A DNA stretch of 64,000 bases. Origin: Pluralibacter gergoviae ATCC 33028 = NBRC 105706. Its GTDB lineage: Bacteria > Pseudomonadota > Gammaproteobacteria > Enterobacterales > Enterobacteriaceae. Numbering within the stretch: the stretch's first letter is position 1; each line of letters begins with the position of its first letter. Positions 17,959 through 27,284 of this stretch are shown piece after piece. Location of the stretch: assembly GCF_001598855.1 (NCBI RefSeq), contig NZ_BCZS01000005.1:182512-246511 (forward strand), read 5' to 3'. The notes under the pieces were generated by a model that did no database searches, was not told the origin of the DNA, and saw nothing but the letters and a program-made list of their open reading frames with translations. A program made the translations under genes and the position numbers.

Positions 17959-19937
17959 GTCCGCGCTTCGCCCGCTTCCCGGCGCTTCTGCTGCTGGCGC
18001 TGGCCGCCGCCGCGCTGTGGCTGAGCTGGCACAACGTTAGCCAACTGCTGCCGCGCGACCAGTGGATGCAGGCGCTGCTGCGCCCGGATATCGACAGCAT
18101 TCAGCAGATGCTGTTCCACTACAGCCTGCTGCCGCGGCTCGCCGTTTCACTGCTGGTCGGCGCCGGGCTGGGGCTGGTGGGCGTCCTGTTTCAGCAGGTG
18201 CTGCGCAATCCGCTGGCGGAGCCGACCACGCTTGGCGTCGCCACCGGCGCCCAGCTGGGCATTACCGTCACTACGCTGTGGGCGATCCCGGGGGCTGGCA
18301 GCACGCAGTTTGCCGCCCTGACCGGCGCCTGCCTGGTGGGCCTGCTGGTGTTCGGCGTCTCCTGGGGCAAGCGGCTGTCGCCGGTGACGCTGATCCTCGC
18401 CGGGCTGGTGGTGAGCATGTACTGCGGGGCGGTGAATCAGCTGCTGGTGATTTTCCATCACGATCAGCTGCAGAGCATGTTTCTGTGGAGCAGCGGCACC
18501 CTGACCCAGACCGACTGGCACGTCGTACGGGGGCTGGCGCCGCAGCTGCTCGGCGGCGCAATGCTGACGCTGCTGCTGCTGCGCCCCCTGACCCTGATGG
18601 GGCTGGACGACGGCGTTGCCCGCAATCTCGGGCTGGCGCTCTCCCTGGCGCGGCTGGCAGCCCTGGCGCTGGCGATTGTTATCAGCGCGCTGCTGGTGAA
18701 TGCGGTGGGCATTATCGGCTTTATCGGCCTGTTCGCGCCGCTGCTGGCGAAGCTGCTCGGCGCGCGCCGCCTGCTGGCCCGGCTGATGCTGGCGCCGCTG
18801 ATAGGCGCGCTGCTGCTGTGGCTGTCGGACCAGGTCATTCTCTGGCTCTCCCGGGTGTGGATGGAAGTCTCTACCGGTTCGGTCACCGCGCTGCTCGGCG
18901 CGCCGCTGCTGCTGTGGCTGCTGCCGCGCCTGCGCAGCATCAGCGCCCCGGCGATGAACGCCGGCGATCGCGCTGCCGCCGAGCGTGGGCGGGTGGTCGC
19001 CTGGGCGCTGGCGGTCCTGGCCCTGCTGCTGGTGGCGATAGCCATTGCCCTGTCGCTGGGGCGCGGCGCCGAGGGCTGGCGCTGGGCCAGCGGCGACCTG
19101 CTCGACGCCCTGCTGCCCTGGCGCGCCCCGCGCATCCTGGCGGCGCTGATGGCCGGGATGATGCTGGCGGTGGCGGGCTGCATTATCCAGCGCCTGACCG
19201 GTAACCCGATGGCCAGCCCGGAAGTGCTGGGGATCTCCTCCGGCGCGGCCTTCGGCGTGGTGCTGATGCTGTTCCTCGTGCCGGGCAACGCCTTTGGCTG
19301 GCTGCTGCCGGCGGGCAGCCTCGGGGCGGCGGCGACGCTGCTGATTATCCTGATAGCCGCCGGGCGCGGCGGCTTCTCCCCGCACCGTATGCTGCTGGCG
19401 GGAATGGCGCTCAGCACCGCGTTCACCATGCTGCTGATGCTGCTGCAGGCGAGCGGCGATCCGCGCATGGCGCAGATTTTGACGTGGATATCCGGCTCAA
19501 CCTACGGCGCCACCTGGCCGCAGGTGCTGTACACCGGCGCGGTGATGCTGGTGCTGCTGGCGCTGACGCCGCTGTGCCGCCGCTGGCTGACCATCCTGCC
19601 GCTCGGCGGCGATACCGCCCGCGCGGTGGGCGTGGCGATAACGCCGTCGCGTATTGCTCTGCTGCTGCTGGCCGCCGCGCTGACGGCGGCGGCCACCATG
19701 ACCATTGGCCCGCTCAGCTTCGTCGGCCTGATGGCGCCGCACATCGCGCGGATGATGGGGTTCCGCCGGACGATGCCGCACATCGTTCTGTCGGCGCTGG
19801 CGGGAGGTATTCTGCTGGTGTGCGCCGACTGGGGCGGGCGGATGCTGATGTTCCCCTACCAGGTGCCGGCGGGGCTGCTGTCGACGTTTATCGGCGCGCC
19901 GTACTTTATTTATCTGCTGAGGAAGCAGAGCAGGTAG
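17955..19937 (+). CDS. fhuB: FhuB, double-length permease of the ferric hydroxamate importer
   Basis: A 660-residue inner-membrane permease made of two fused FecCD-type halves (about residues 1-330 and 340-660), each with about 10 helices. Both halves carry the conserved NPLAEPTTLGV- or NPMASPEVLGISSGA-type motif and the GIIGFIGLFAPLLAK- or GPLSFVGLMAPHIAR-type coupling segment that contacts FhuC. The start is the ATG at 17955, overlapping the fhuD stop as ATGA. The frame is open further upstream, but that part is a shadow of fhuD. It is among the most GC-rich genes of the window. A hairpin follows the stop. Confidence 0.97.
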   Translation: MSPRFARFPALLLLALAAAALWLSWHNVSQLLPRDQWMQALLRPDIDSIQQMLFHYSLLPRLAVSLLVGAGLGLVGVLFQQVLRNPLAEPTTLGVATGAQLGITVTTLWAIPGAGSTQFAALTGACLVGLLVFGVSWGKRLSPVTLILAGLVVSMYCGAVNQLLVIFHHDQLQSMFLWSSGTLTQTDWHVVRGLAPQLLGGAMLTLLLLRPLTLMGLDDGVARNLGLALSLARLAALALAIVISALLVNAVGIIGFIGLFAPLLAKLLGARRLLARLMLAPLIGALLLWLSDQVILWLSRVWMEVSTGSVTALLGAPLLLWLLPRLRSISAPAMNAGDRAAAERGRVVAWALAVLALLLVAIAIALSLGRGAEGWRWASGDLLDALLPWRAPRILAALMAGMMLAVAGCIIQRLTGNPMASPEVLGISSGAAFGVVLMLFLVPGNAFGWLLPAGSLGAAATLLIILIAAGRGGFSPHRMLLAGMALSTAFTMLLMLLQASGDPRMAQILTWISGSTYGATWPQVLYTGAVMLVLLALTPLCRRWLTILPLGGDTARAVGVAITPSRIALLLLAAALTAAATMTIGPLSFVGLMAPHIARMMGFRRTMPHIVLSALAGGILLVCADWGGRMLMFPYQVPAGLLSTFIGAPYFIYLLRKQSR

Positions 19938-19947
19938 GCTCGGGATG

Positions 19948-19974
19948 TCCACCTCTCCCTGAAGGAGAGGTGGA
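19948..19974. terminator. Hairpin between convergent fhuB and hemL
   Basis: TCCACCTCTCC (19948-19958) and GGAGAGGTGGA (19964-19974) form a perfect 11-bp stem with a 5-nt loop. It sits in the 50 bp between the stop codons of fhuB and hemL, so it may serve both strands. There is no T-run on either side. Its CTCTCC/GGAGAG core links it to the hairpins at 2013-2047 and 11121-11143. Confidence 0.6.
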
Positions 19975-19987
19975 GGGATAGCTGGTG

Positions 19988-21268
19988 TTACAGCTTGGCA
20001 AACACCTTCCGCGCCGCATCAACGGTGCGGTTGATATCCTCTTCGCTGTGCGCCACGGACATAAAGCCCGCTTCAAACGCCGACGGCGCAAAGTAGACGC
20101 CTTCCTCCAGCATCAGGTGGAAGAAGTGCTTAAAGCGCTCCACGTCGCACTTCACCACGTCCTGATAGCAGGTCACGGTTTTAGCATCGGTAAAGAAGAT
20201 CCCGAACATGCCGCCGACGTTATTGACCACCAGCGGAATATTGGCCTCGGCCGCGGCCTCCAGCAGACCTTCCGCCAGCTGATTGGTCAGGCTGGTCAGC
20301 GTTTCATGCACGCCCGGCTGGGCGACTTCGTTCAGGCAGGCGAAGCCCGCCGCCATTGCAATCGGGTTGCCGGAGAGGGTGCCCGCCTGATAGACCGGCC
20401 CGGTTGGCGCAATGGCTTCCATCACCTCGCGGCGGCCGCCGAAGGCGCCCACCGGCATCCCGCCGCCGATGATTTTACCCAGGCAGGTCAGATCCGGCAC
20501 CACGCCGTAGTAGTCCTGGGCGCCCGCCAGCGCAACGCGGAAGCCGGTCATCACTTCGTCGATAATCAGCAGGGCGCCAAACTCGTCGCACAGGGCGCGC
20601 AGGCCGGGCAGGAATTCCGGCTGCGGCGGGACGCAGTTCATGTTGCCGGCGACCGGTTCTACGATGATGCAGGCGATCTCCTGCGGGTACTGCTCAAAGG
20701 CGGCGCGCACGGAGTCCAGATCGTTATAGGTACAGGTCAGAGTATGCCTGGCGAAGTCCGCCGGTACGCCCGGCGAGTTCGGCTGGCCGAGGGTCAGGGC
20801 GCCGGAGCCGGCCTTCACCAGCAGGCAGTCGGCGTGGCCATGATAGCAGCCCTCAAATTTGATAATCTTGTCGCGGCCGGTGAAGCCGCGCGCCAGGCGA
20901 ATGGCGCTCATGGTGGCCTCGGTGCCGGAGTTCACCATTCGCACCATATCCATCGTCGGCACCAGTTCGGTGACCAGCGCCGCCATTTTGACTTCCATCT
21001 CGGTCGGCGCGCCGAAGCTCAGGCCGCGCTGGGCGGCTTCGATCACCGCGTTGCGGATGGCCGGGTGGTTGTGGCCCAGCACCATCGGCCCCCAGGAGCC
21101 GACGTAGTCGATATAGGCTTTGCCATCAACGTCATACAGATAAGCGCCGTCGGCCCGTTCGATAAACAGAGGGGTACCGCCAACGCCGGTAAAGGCGCGG
21201 ACCGGCGAGTTGACGCCGCCGGGGATAAGGTCCTGGGCGGCGCTGTAGAGAGTATCAGATTTGCTCAT
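19988..21268 (-). CDS. hemL: Glutamate-1-semialdehyde 2,1-aminomutase
   Basis: A 426-residue PLP enzyme, the same length as E. coli HemL. It converts glutamate-1-semialdehyde to 5-aminolevulinate, the tetrapyrrole precursor for haem, sirohaem and cobalamin, in the cytoplasm. Class III aminotransferase signatures: [25 protein letters not shown] (PLP phosphate site), [18 protein letters not shown] and the Schiff-base lysine in [10 protein letters not shown]. It is monocistronic, divergent from clcA and convergent with fhuB, as in E. coli. Confidence 0.98.
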   Translation of the reverse strand: MSKSDTLYSAAQDLIPGGVNSPVRAFTGVGGTPLFIERADGAYLYDVDGKAYIDYVGSWGPMVLGHNHPAIRNAVIEAAQRGLSFGAPTEMEVKMAALVTELVPTMDMVRMVNSGTEATMSAIRLARGFTGRDKIIKFEGCYHGHADCLLVKAGSGALTLGQPNSPGVPADFARHTLTCTYNDLDSVRAAFEQYPQEIACIIVEPVAGNMNCVPPQPEFLPGLRALCDEFGALLIIDEVMTGFRVALAGAQDYYGVVPDLTCLGKIIGGGMPVGAFGGRREVMEAIAPTGPVYQAGTLSGNPIAMAAGFACLNEVAQPGVHETLTSLTNQLAEGLLEAAAEANIPLVVNNVGGMFGIFFTDAKTVTCYQDVVKCDVERFKHFFHLMLEEGVYFAPSAFEAGFMSVAHSEEDINRTVDAARKVFAKL

Positions 21269-21447
21269 GGCGAAGTTCCTGGTTCGTTGAAAGCATGTTA
21301 GCCGTCTATTCTAAGTTATTCCCCTGCGGTTATGAAAGTTTTGCCCAATTGAAACAAACTGCAAATGGCGGTTTTTTATGGCGACGTGTCGCGCGGCGCT
21401 GGTTACAATGCGCGCTGCGAATTGTATTACCAATAAATGATAATGAC

Positions 21448-22860
21448 ATGAAAGCAGAGACTCCCTCTTTTGAATCACAACAGATAATCCGCCTGCGCCG
21501 GGGCGATGCGGTTCGCCGCCTGGTGCAGCGGGATAAAACGCCGCTGGCCGTCCTGCTGATGGCGGCGGTGGTCGGCACCCTGGCAGGGCTGGTGGGCGTC
21601 GCCTTTGAGCGGGCGGTGCACTGGGTAAATGACGCGCGCGTGGAGTCGCTGCTGCACGCCAACAGCATCCTGGTCTGGCCGCTGGCGTTTATTCTCTCCG
21701 GGCTGCTGGCGATGGTCGGCTACTGGCTGGTCAGGCGCTTTGCGCCGGAGGCGGGCGGGTCGGGCATTCCCGAGATCGAAGGCGCGCTGGAGGAGCTGCG
21801 CCCGGTGCGCTGGTGGCGGGTGATCCCGGTGAAGTTTATCGGCGGCATGGGTACCCTCGGCGCCGGGATGGTGCTGGGGCGCGAAGGGCCGACCGTCCAG
21901 CTCGGCGGCAACGTTGGACGCATGGTGCTGGATATCTTCCGCCTGCGTAAGCCCGAGGCGCGCCATACCCTGCTGGCGACCGGGGCGGCGGCTGGCCTGA
22001 CGGCGGCGTTCAACGCGCCGCTGGCCGGGATCCTGTTTATCCTTGAAGAGATGCGCCCGCAGTTTCGCTACAACCTGATCTCCATTAAGGCCGTGTTTAT
22101 CGGCGTGATCATGTCCTGCGTGGTGTTCCGCATCTTCAACGGCGAAAGCGCGGTGATTGAGGTCGGCAAGCTGACCAATGCCCCGGTTAACACCCTCTGG
22201 CTCTATCTGGTGCTGGGGATGATCTTCGGCTGCGTCGGGCCGCTGTTTAACTTTCTGGTGCTGCGCACCCAGGACATGTTCCAGCGCATCCACGGCGGCG
22301 AGATTAAAAAGTGGGTGCTGATCGGCGGCCTGCTCGGCGGCATCTGCGGCGTGCTGGGGCTGATCACCCCGGAGGCGGCGGGCGGCGGCTTTAATCTGAT
22401 CCCGATTGCGGCGGCCGGGCAGTACGGCGTCGGCCTGCTGATGTTTATCTTTATTGCCCGCGTGGTCACCACGCTGCTCTGCTTCTCCTCCGGCGCGCCG
22501 GGCGGCATTTTTGCGCCGATGCTGGCGCTGGGCACCCTGCTCGGGACGGCGTTTGGCATGGCGGCGGCGGTGTGGTTCCCCGCTTATCACCTGCAGGCGG
22601 GCACCTTCGCCATCGCCGGGATGGGCGCGCTGTTTGCGGCCTCCGTGCGCGCCCCGCTCACCGGCATCGTGCTGGTACTGGAGATGACGGACAATTACCA
22701 GCTCATTCTGCCAATGATTATTACCTGCCTGGGTGCCACTCTGCTGGCACAGTTCCTCGGCGGCAAGCCGCTCTATTCAACAATCCTGGCCCGCACGCTG
22801 GCGAAGCAGAATGCCGAAAAGGCGCAGCAGGAAAAGGCGCTCGCCGGGGAGAATACTTGA
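21448..22860 (+). CDS. clcA: ClcA, H+/Cl- exchange transporter
   Basis: A 470-residue inner-membrane antiporter (2 Cl- per H+) that supports extreme acid resistance. The selectivity-filter motifs are [17 protein letters not shown] (the gating glutamate Glu148 of E. coli), [11 protein letters not shown] and GGKPLYS (the central Cl--coordinating tyrosine). The internal proton glutamate lies in [10 protein letters not shown]. The start [10 protein letters not shown] matches E. coli; the frame is open 51 codons further upstream, but that stretch has no homology and includes a -10-like TACAAT at 21414-21419. It is followed after 80 bp by erpA. Confidence 0.97.
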   Translation: MKAETPSFESQQIIRLRRGDAVRRLVQRDKTPLAVLLMAAVVGTLAGLVGVAFERAVHWVNDARVESLLHANSILVWPLAFILSGLLAMVGYWLVRRFAPEAGGSGIPEIEGALEELRPVRWWRVIPVKFIGGMGTLGAGMVLGREGPTVQLGGNVGRMVLDIFRLRKPEARHTLLATGAAAGLTAAFNAPLAGILFILEEMRPQFRYNLISIKAVFIGVIMSCVVFRIFNGESAVIEVGKLTNAPVNTLWLYLVLGMIFGCVGPLFNFLVLRTQDMFQRIHGGEIKKWVLIGGLLGGICGVLGLITPEAAGGGFNLIPIAAAGQYGVGLLMFIFIARVVTTLLCFSSGAPGGIFAPMLALGTLLGTAFGMAAAVWFPAYHLQAGTFAIAGMGALFAASVRAPLTGIVLVLEMTDNYQLILPMIITCLGATLLAQFLGGKPLYSTILARTLAKQNAEKAQQEKALAGENT

Positions 22861-22895
22861 AGGTTTGCACCGCGTGACGGATAATAGCGAGAAAT

Positions 22896-22918
22896 ATCTG
22901 GCTAAACTATCGCCAGAT
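22896..22918 (+). promoter_or_regulatory. Inverted repeat in the erpA leader
   Basis: ATCTGGC (22896-22902) and GCCAGAT (22912-22918) are exact 7-bp inverted repeats around TAAACTATC. It ends 22 bp before the erpA ATG. It may be an mRNA hairpin or a protein-binding site. It does not fit the IscR type 2 pattern, whose half-sites have CC...GG rather than GG...CC. The function is unknown. Confidence 0.45.
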
Positions 22919-22940
22919 GCTGAATTGACTGGAGTATGAC

Positions 22941-23288
22941 ATGAGTGACGACGTAGCAGCGCTGCCCCTGCAGTTTACCGACGCGGCGGCCAGCAAAGTA
23001 AAAAACCTGATCGCGGATGAAGACAATCCCAACCTGAAACTGCGCGTCTACATTACCGGCGGCGGCTGCAGCGGTTTTCAGTACGGCTTTACCTTTGACG
23101 ATCAGATCAACGACGGCGATATGACCATCGAAAAGCAGGGCGTTGGCCTGGTGGTCGACCCGATGAGCCTGCAGTATCTGGTCGGCGGTTCCGTGGACTA
23201 TACCGAAGGTCTGGAAGGGTCACGCTTTATCGTGACTAACCCTAACGCTAAAAGCACCTGCGGCTGCGGCTCCTCCTTCAGTATCTGA
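22941..23288 (+). CDS. erpA: ErpA, A-type iron-sulfur cluster carrier
   Basis: A 115-residue A-type carrier that delivers Fe-S clusters to apo-proteins, including IspG and IspH of the isoprenoid pathway (whose second enzyme, Dxr, is also in this window). The three cluster ligands are Cys43 ([11 protein letters not shown]) and Cys107 and Cys109 ([10 protein letters not shown]). It is one residue longer than E. coli ErpA, from an extra Ala at the N-terminus. GGAG lies 8-9 nt before the ATG. In E. coli, IscR controls this gene. It converges on yadS across a pair of REP-like repeats. Confidence 0.98.
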   Translation: MSDDVAALPLQFTDAAASKVKNLIADEDNPNLKLRVYITGGGCSGFQYGFTFDDQINDGDMTIEKQGVGLVVDPMSLQYLVGGSVDYTEGLEGSRFIVTNPNAKSTCGCGSSFSI

Positions 23289-23328
23289 TGCATCCTGCAT
23301 AACGCTACCGGCGGAGCCTGAGTCATGC

Positions 23329-23423
23329 GTAGGCCCGGGCAAGCGAAGCGCCGCCGGGCGTAACCCCCGCGCTGAACCTTTGCGCAGCCCTCCGTCGGAT
23401 GGCGCTGCGCTTATCCGACCTAC
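23329..23423. repeat. Pair of REP-like palindromes (BIME) between erpA and yadS
   Basis: Unit 1 (23329-23360) begins GTAGGCCCGGGC and folds back onto GCCGGGC. Unit 2 (23394-23423) has arms GTCGGAT and ATCCGAC and ends CGACCTAC, the mirror of the first unit. The two lie in opposite orientations 33 bp apart, as in enterobacterial BIMEs, and unit 2 runs over the yadS stop codon. Such elements protect mRNA 3' ends and can bind gyrase or IHF. Confidence 0.85.
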
Positions 23424-24043
23424 TTTCCCCTATCATCCAGCGCAAATGTCGGCAGCTTGAGGTGCCAGTGTATCGCCGCCAGGCGGATAATCAGCGTCAC
23501 CAGCATGCCCAGCATGGCGGCATTTTCCAGCGACATGCCGAAGGTATAGTGCGCCGTGGCGTGGACGATGCCGCCGGCGATGCAGGCGGTGGCGTAAATT
23601 TCGGTGCGCAGGATCATCGGCACTTCGCGGGCCAGCACGTCGCGAATGATGCCGCCGCCGACGCCGGTCACCACGCCCATGCAGACAGCGACCAGTGGCC
23701 CGGTTCCGGCGATAAACGCTTTGTTGACGCCGATGCCGACGAACACCGCCAGCCCCACGGCGTCGAGCACCGGCAGCAGCCATTTCGGCATCCGCCGCGG
23801 CTGGCGCACCAGCAGAATAGTCAGCATGCTGGTGACCATCGCCACCACCAGATCGGTAGGATCTTTCACCCAGAATACCGGCCCGTTGGCGAGCGCCATA
23901 TCGCGGATGGTGCCGCCGCCGACGGCGGTGACCACGCCGAGGACCAGCACGCCGAAAGGATCCATCCTTAGCTTACCGGCCAGCAGTACGCCGGAGATTG
24001 CAAATACCGCAGTACCCACGATATCCAGCCAATAGACGAGCAT
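23420..24043 (-). CDS. yadS: YadS, TRIC-family membrane protein (UPF0126)
   Basis: A 207-residue inner-membrane protein with about seven hydrophobic helices in two related halves. Each half has a glycine-rich motif, VTAVGGGTIRD and VTGVGGGIIRD, typical of bacterial relatives of trimeric intracellular cation channels. The E. coli protein has no firm physiological role; a monovalent cation or glycine-related transport role has been suggested for the family. It starts 14 bp after btuF, so mtn-btuF-yadS is one operon. Its stop codon (23420-23422) lies inside a REP unit. Confidence 0.93.
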   Translation of the reverse strand: MLVYWLDIVGTAVFAISGVLLAGKLRMDPFGVLVLGVVTAVGGGTIRDMALANGPVFWVKDPTDLVVAMVTSMLTILLVRQPRRMPKWLLPVLDAVGLAVFVGIGVNKAFIAGTGPLVAVCMGVVTGVGGGIIRDVLAREVPMILRTEIYATACIAGGIVHATAHYTFGMSLENAAMLGMLVTLIIRLAAIHWHLKLPTFALDDRGK

Positions 24044-24057
24044 TGAGGCTTTTCCCG

Positions 24058-24855
24058 TTAGTTCAGCCGCGCCAGGGCGGCGCAGAGTTGTTTCGCGGCG
24101 AGGATAATACGCGGGGAAGGGCGTTCAAACCAGTCGCTATTAACGGTAATGACCGGAACCGTTAGCCGATCGCGCCAGAACTGGCGAATTCGCCCGGCGG
24201 CGGCCTCATCGCCGGTGGCGACGATCGCCTGCGGACGGCGGATCAGCACCTGCTCGCGGCTGACCTGCGGCCAGGGCACCCGGCTATCGGCAAAGATGTT
24301 TTCTGCCCCGCAGGTCTGCAGGATCTGGTTCTGAATAGAGTCTTTATTGCTGGTGAACAGCGGATTGCTGCCGAACTGCATGAAAACGCGCTTTTTAGCG
24401 CCGCCGGCGTAGCGGGCGCGCAGGGCGCGCAGTTCATTGAGCATACTGTCGGCGGCTGCGCGAGCGGTTTGCGGCTGCGGGCTGTAGGCAGCCAGCTGGC
24501 GCAGGGCGTCGGCAATTTGCTCAACGCTGCCGGTCTCTATCCACAGCACCTTCACGCCGAGGGCGCTCAGCTGATTGACCTGCCGCTCGGCGTTGCCGCT
24601 GCGCCAGGCGAGGACGACATCCGGTTTGAGCGCCAGAATGCGCTCGACGTTAATGCCCTGCCAGTTGGCGACCTGCTCAATCTCGGCCGCCTGCGGCGGA
24701 TAGTCGGAGTAGCTGCTGACCCCCACCGGGGTGATGCCGGCGGCAAAGGCCAGCTCGGCGTTGGCGGGGGAGAGGGTCACGACTCTCGGCGCGGCAAACA
24801 GCCACGCCGGGAAGAGCAGCAGCGCGAAAAGGCTCCGCGCCAGGATCTTAGCCAT
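24058..24855 (-). CDS. btuF: BtuF, periplasmic vitamin B12-binding protein
   Basis: A 265-residue substrate-binding protein for the BtuCD cobalamin importer (genes not in this window). A Sec signal peptide ends LFA-APRVV near residue 22. Type III binding protein features: [12 protein letters not shown] at the mature start, the long linking helix, and the conserved docking glutamates expected in the two lobes. Its start overlaps the mtn stop by 8 bp (ATGGCTAA), so translation is coupled to mtn. This mtn-btuF-yadS arrangement is the same in E. coli. Confidence 0.97.
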   Translation of the reverse strand: MAKILARSLFALLLFPAWLFAAPRVVTLSPANAELAFAAGITPVGVSSYSDYPPQAAEIEQVANWQGINVERILALKPDVVLAWRSGNAERQVNQLSALGVKVLWIETGSVEQIADALRQLAAYSPQPQTARAAADSMLNELRALRARYAGGAKKRVFMQFGSNPLFTSNKDSIQNQILQTCGAENIFADSRVPWPQVSREQVLIRRPQAIVATGDEAAAGRIRQFWRDRLTVPVITVNSDWFERPSPRIILAAKQLCAALARLN

Positions 24856-25546
24856 GCGCCAGCTTCTGCACCAGCGTCTCTACCATCAGGCTAGACTGCT
24901 TTGCCGCCACTGCGAGGAACTCGTCAAAGCTCAGGTGCGACTGCTGGTCGGCCACGTCGGAGATGGCGCGCACCACCACGAACGGCACGCCGAAGTTGTG
25001 GCAGACGTGGGCGATGGCGGTGGCTTCCATTTCAACGGCGACCGCCTGCGGGAAGTTGTGGCGGATCTTCGCCAGCGCCACGGAGCCGTTGATAAAGGCG
25101 TCGCCGCTGACGATCAGGCCGCGCACGGCGTTGAGGTTGAGCTGCTGGATGCAGGCCTCTGCGGCAGCGATCAGTTTTTCATCGGCAACAAAGGCCGCCG
25201 GGCAGCCCGCCATCTGTCCGTATTCATAGCCGAAGGCGGTGACGTCGGCATCGTGGTAGCGCGCTTCGTCGGACACCACGATGTCGCCCACCTTCAGGGT
25301 CGGCGCCAGGCCGCCGGCGGAGCCGGTGTTGATGACGACATCCGGCTTGCAGTGGTCAAGCAGCAGGGCCGCGCCCATCGCCGCCGACACCTTGCCGATC
25401 CCTGATTTCAGCAGCGCAACGTCAACGCCGTTCAGCTGGCCGGTATAAATTTCGCTGCCGCCGAGGGTCAGGGTCTGACGGTTATCGATTTTGTCACGCA
25501 GCAGCGTCACTTCTTCTTCCATGGCGCCAATAATGCCGATTTTCAT
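24848..25546 (-). CDS. mtn: 5'-methylthioadenosine/S-adenosylhomocysteine nucleosidase
   Basis: A 232-residue cytoplasmic enzyme that hydrolyses MTA, SAH and 5'-deoxyadenosine, clearing products of SAM chemistry and feeding methionine and AI-2 pathways. Catalytic Glu12 (GAMEEE), substrate residues Glu172 and Glu174 (AVEMEATA) and catalytic Asp197 (RAISDVAD) are all present. It is the first gene of the minus-strand operon with btuF and yadS and is divergent from dgt across 82 bp. ATG start with a weak AG-rich upstream sequence. Confidence 0.98.
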   Translation of the reverse strand: MKIGIIGAMEEEVTLLRDKIDNRQTLTLGGSEIYTGQLNGVDVALLKSGIGKVSAAMGAALLLDHCKPDVVINTGSAGGLAPTLKVGDIVVSDEARYHDADVTAFGYEYGQMAGCPAAFVADEKLIAAAEACIQQLNLNAVRGLIVSGDAFINGSVALAKIRHNFPQAVAVEMEATAIAHVCHNFGVPFVVVRAISDVADQQSHLSFDEFLAVAAKQSSLMVETLVQKLAHG

Positions 25547-25628
25547 AGATTTACTCGCGATGTGTCAGGATTAAAGGCATAGTTTATCATGCGCCCAGAG
25601 GATGCGCATTTCCGGACCGGGAGAGGCA

Positions 25629-27143
25629 ATGGCTACGATAGATTTTCGCACCAAGATTAACTGGCGTCGGCGCTACCGCTCTGTGCAAACGGCGGCGACG
25701 GAGTATGAAATCCTGCGGATTTTTGAGAGCGATCGCGGGCGCATCATTAACTCGCCCGCCATCCGGCGGCTGCAGCAGAAAACCCAGGTCTTTCCGCTGG
25801 AGCGCAACGCGGCGGTGCGCACCCGCCTGACGCACTCGATGGAGGTGCAGCAGGTCGGGCGCTATATTGCCCGCGAGGTATTGAGCCGCCTTAAGCAGCT
25901 GAAGCTGCTGGAAGCATACGGGCTGGACGAGCTGGCGGGGCCGTTTGAGAGCGTGGTGGAGATGGCCTGCCTGATGCACGACATCGGCAACCCGCCGTTT
26001 GGCCACTTCGGCGAGGCGGCGATCAACGACTGGTTCCGCCAGCGCCTGTGGCCCGAAGACGCCGCCAGCGATCCGCTGATTGGCGACCGCTGCGACGCCG
26101 CCTCGCTGCGGCTGCGCGACGGCGAAGAGACGCTGAATGAACTGCGGCGCAAGGTGCGCCAGGATCTCTGCCAGTTTGAAGGCAATGCCCAGGGCATTCG
26201 CATGGTGCATACCCTGATGCGCATGAACCTCACCTGGGCGCAGGTGGGCTGCATACTGAAATACACCCGCCCGGCCTGGTGGCGCGGCGCGCCGCCGGCC
26301 AGCCACAGCTACCTGATGAAAAAGCCCGGCTACTATTTTTCCGAAGAGGCCTATATTGCGCGGCTGCGTAAAGAACTTGCACTTGAACCTTACAGTCGCT
26401 TTCCGCTGACGTGGATTATGGAGGCCGCCGACGATATCTCTTACTGCGTCGCCGACCTTGAAGATGCGGTCGAAAAGCGGATATTCAGCGTCGAACGGCT
26501 CTATCAGCATCTGTATGATGCCTGGGGCAGCCACGATAAAGGTTCGCTGTTTGCCCAGGTGGTGGAAAATGCCTGGGAGAAGTCCCGGGCTAATTCCCTG
26601 AGCCGCAGCACGGAAGATCAGTTTTTTATGTATTTGCGGGTCAATACCCTCAATAAACTGGTGCCCTACGCCGCCCGCCGCTTTATTGAGAATTTACCGC
26701 AAATTTACAGCGGCAATTTCAACCAGGCGCTGCTGGAGGACGACAGCGATTACAGTCAGCTGCTTGAACTTTATAAGCGCGTAGCGGTGCAGGAGGTGTT
26801 CAGCCATCCCGACGTCGAGCAGCTTGAGCTGCAGGGATACCGCGTTATCAGCGGTCTGCTCGATATTTATCAGCCGCTGCTGAAATTATCCCTGAGCGAC
26901 TTCAGCGAACTGGTGGATAAAGATCGTCTGCGTCATCTGCCGATTGAGAGCCGTTTATTTCATAAGTTATCGACGCGCCACCGGCTGGCCTACGTGGAGG
27001 CGATAAATAAAGTGCCGCGCGATGCCGCCGAGTTTCCGACGCTGGAGTTCTATTATCGCTGTCGCCTGATTCAGGACTATATTAGCGGCATGACCGATCT
27101 CTACGCGTGGGATGAATATCGTCGGCTGATGGCCGTAGAATAA
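25629..27143 (+). CDS. dgt: Deoxyguanosinetriphosphate triphosphohydrolase
   Basis: A 504-residue HD-domain hydrolase that cleaves dGTP to deoxyguanosine and tripolyphosphate, controlling dNTP balance; in E. coli it is the target of the T7 inhibitor gene 1.2. HD-motif residues: histidine in [16 protein letters not shown] in [14 protein letters not shown], and a late aspartate in [15 protein letters not shown]. The start MATIDFRTK matches the family; a start 9 codons upstream was rejected because GAGAGGC sits just before the ATG at 25629. Confidence 0.97.
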   Translation: MATIDFRTKINWRRRYRSVQTAATEYEILRIFESDRGRIINSPAIRRLQQKTQVFPLERNAAVRTRLTHSMEVQQVGRYIAREVLSRLKQLKLLEAYGLDELAGPFESVVEMACLMHDIGNPPFGHFGEAAINDWFRQRLWPEDAASDPLIGDRCDAASLRLRDGEETLNELRRKVRQDLCQFEGNAQGIRMVHTLMRMNLTWAQVGCILKYTRPAWWRGAPPASHSYLMKKPGYYFSEEAYIARLRKELALEPYSRFPLTWIMEAADDISYCVADLEDAVEKRIFSVERLYQHLYDAWGSHDKGSLFAQVVENAWEKSRANSLSRSTEDQFFMYLRVNTLNKLVPYAARRFIENLPQIYSGNFNQALLEDDSDYSQLLELYKRVAVQEVFSHPDVEQLELQGYRVISGLLDIYQPLLKLSLSDFSELVDKDRLRHLPIESRLFHKLSTRHRLAYVEAINKVPRDAAEFPTLEFYYRCRLIQDYISGMTDLYAWDEYRRLMAVE

Positions 27144-27188
27144 GCCGCGAGTTTTGTAAAGATGGACAATATTTTTTTACTTTTTCCG

Positions 27189-27230
27189 GGAACTTAAATC
27201 CGGAACTTCGCGCTATAAAATGAATCTGAC
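27189..27230 (+). promoter_or_regulatory. Sigma-E promoter of degP, with a second -35-like copy
   Basis: GGAACTT (27202-27208), a 16-bp spacer and TCTGAC (27225-27230) match the sigma-E consensus perfectly. Transcription should start about 50 bp before the degP ATG. A second GGAACTT stands 13 bp upstream (27189-27195), with no matching -10 at the right distance. Strong agreement with the known sigma-E control of degP. Confidence 0.93.
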
Positions 27231-27284
27231 AAACCACGTACGCAGCAACTTTACCTTAGATTTGAATAGAGACTGAGATAGCAA

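Noticed and set aside
18062..19204. Long Gly/Ala/Arg-rich frame overlapping fhuB
   Set aside because: A frame-shifted reading of fhuB codons with extreme composition; not a gene.
22861..22940. IscR site upstream of erpA
   Set aside because: The best inverted repeat has GG...CC half-sites, opposite to the IscR type 2 pattern; no type 1 motif was clear.
27150..27185. GTAAA-containing sequence upstream of degP as a CpxR box
   Set aside because: Only one clear GTAAA half-site (in TTTTGTAAAGATGG); the second half is not convincing, although Cpx control of degP is known in E. coli.
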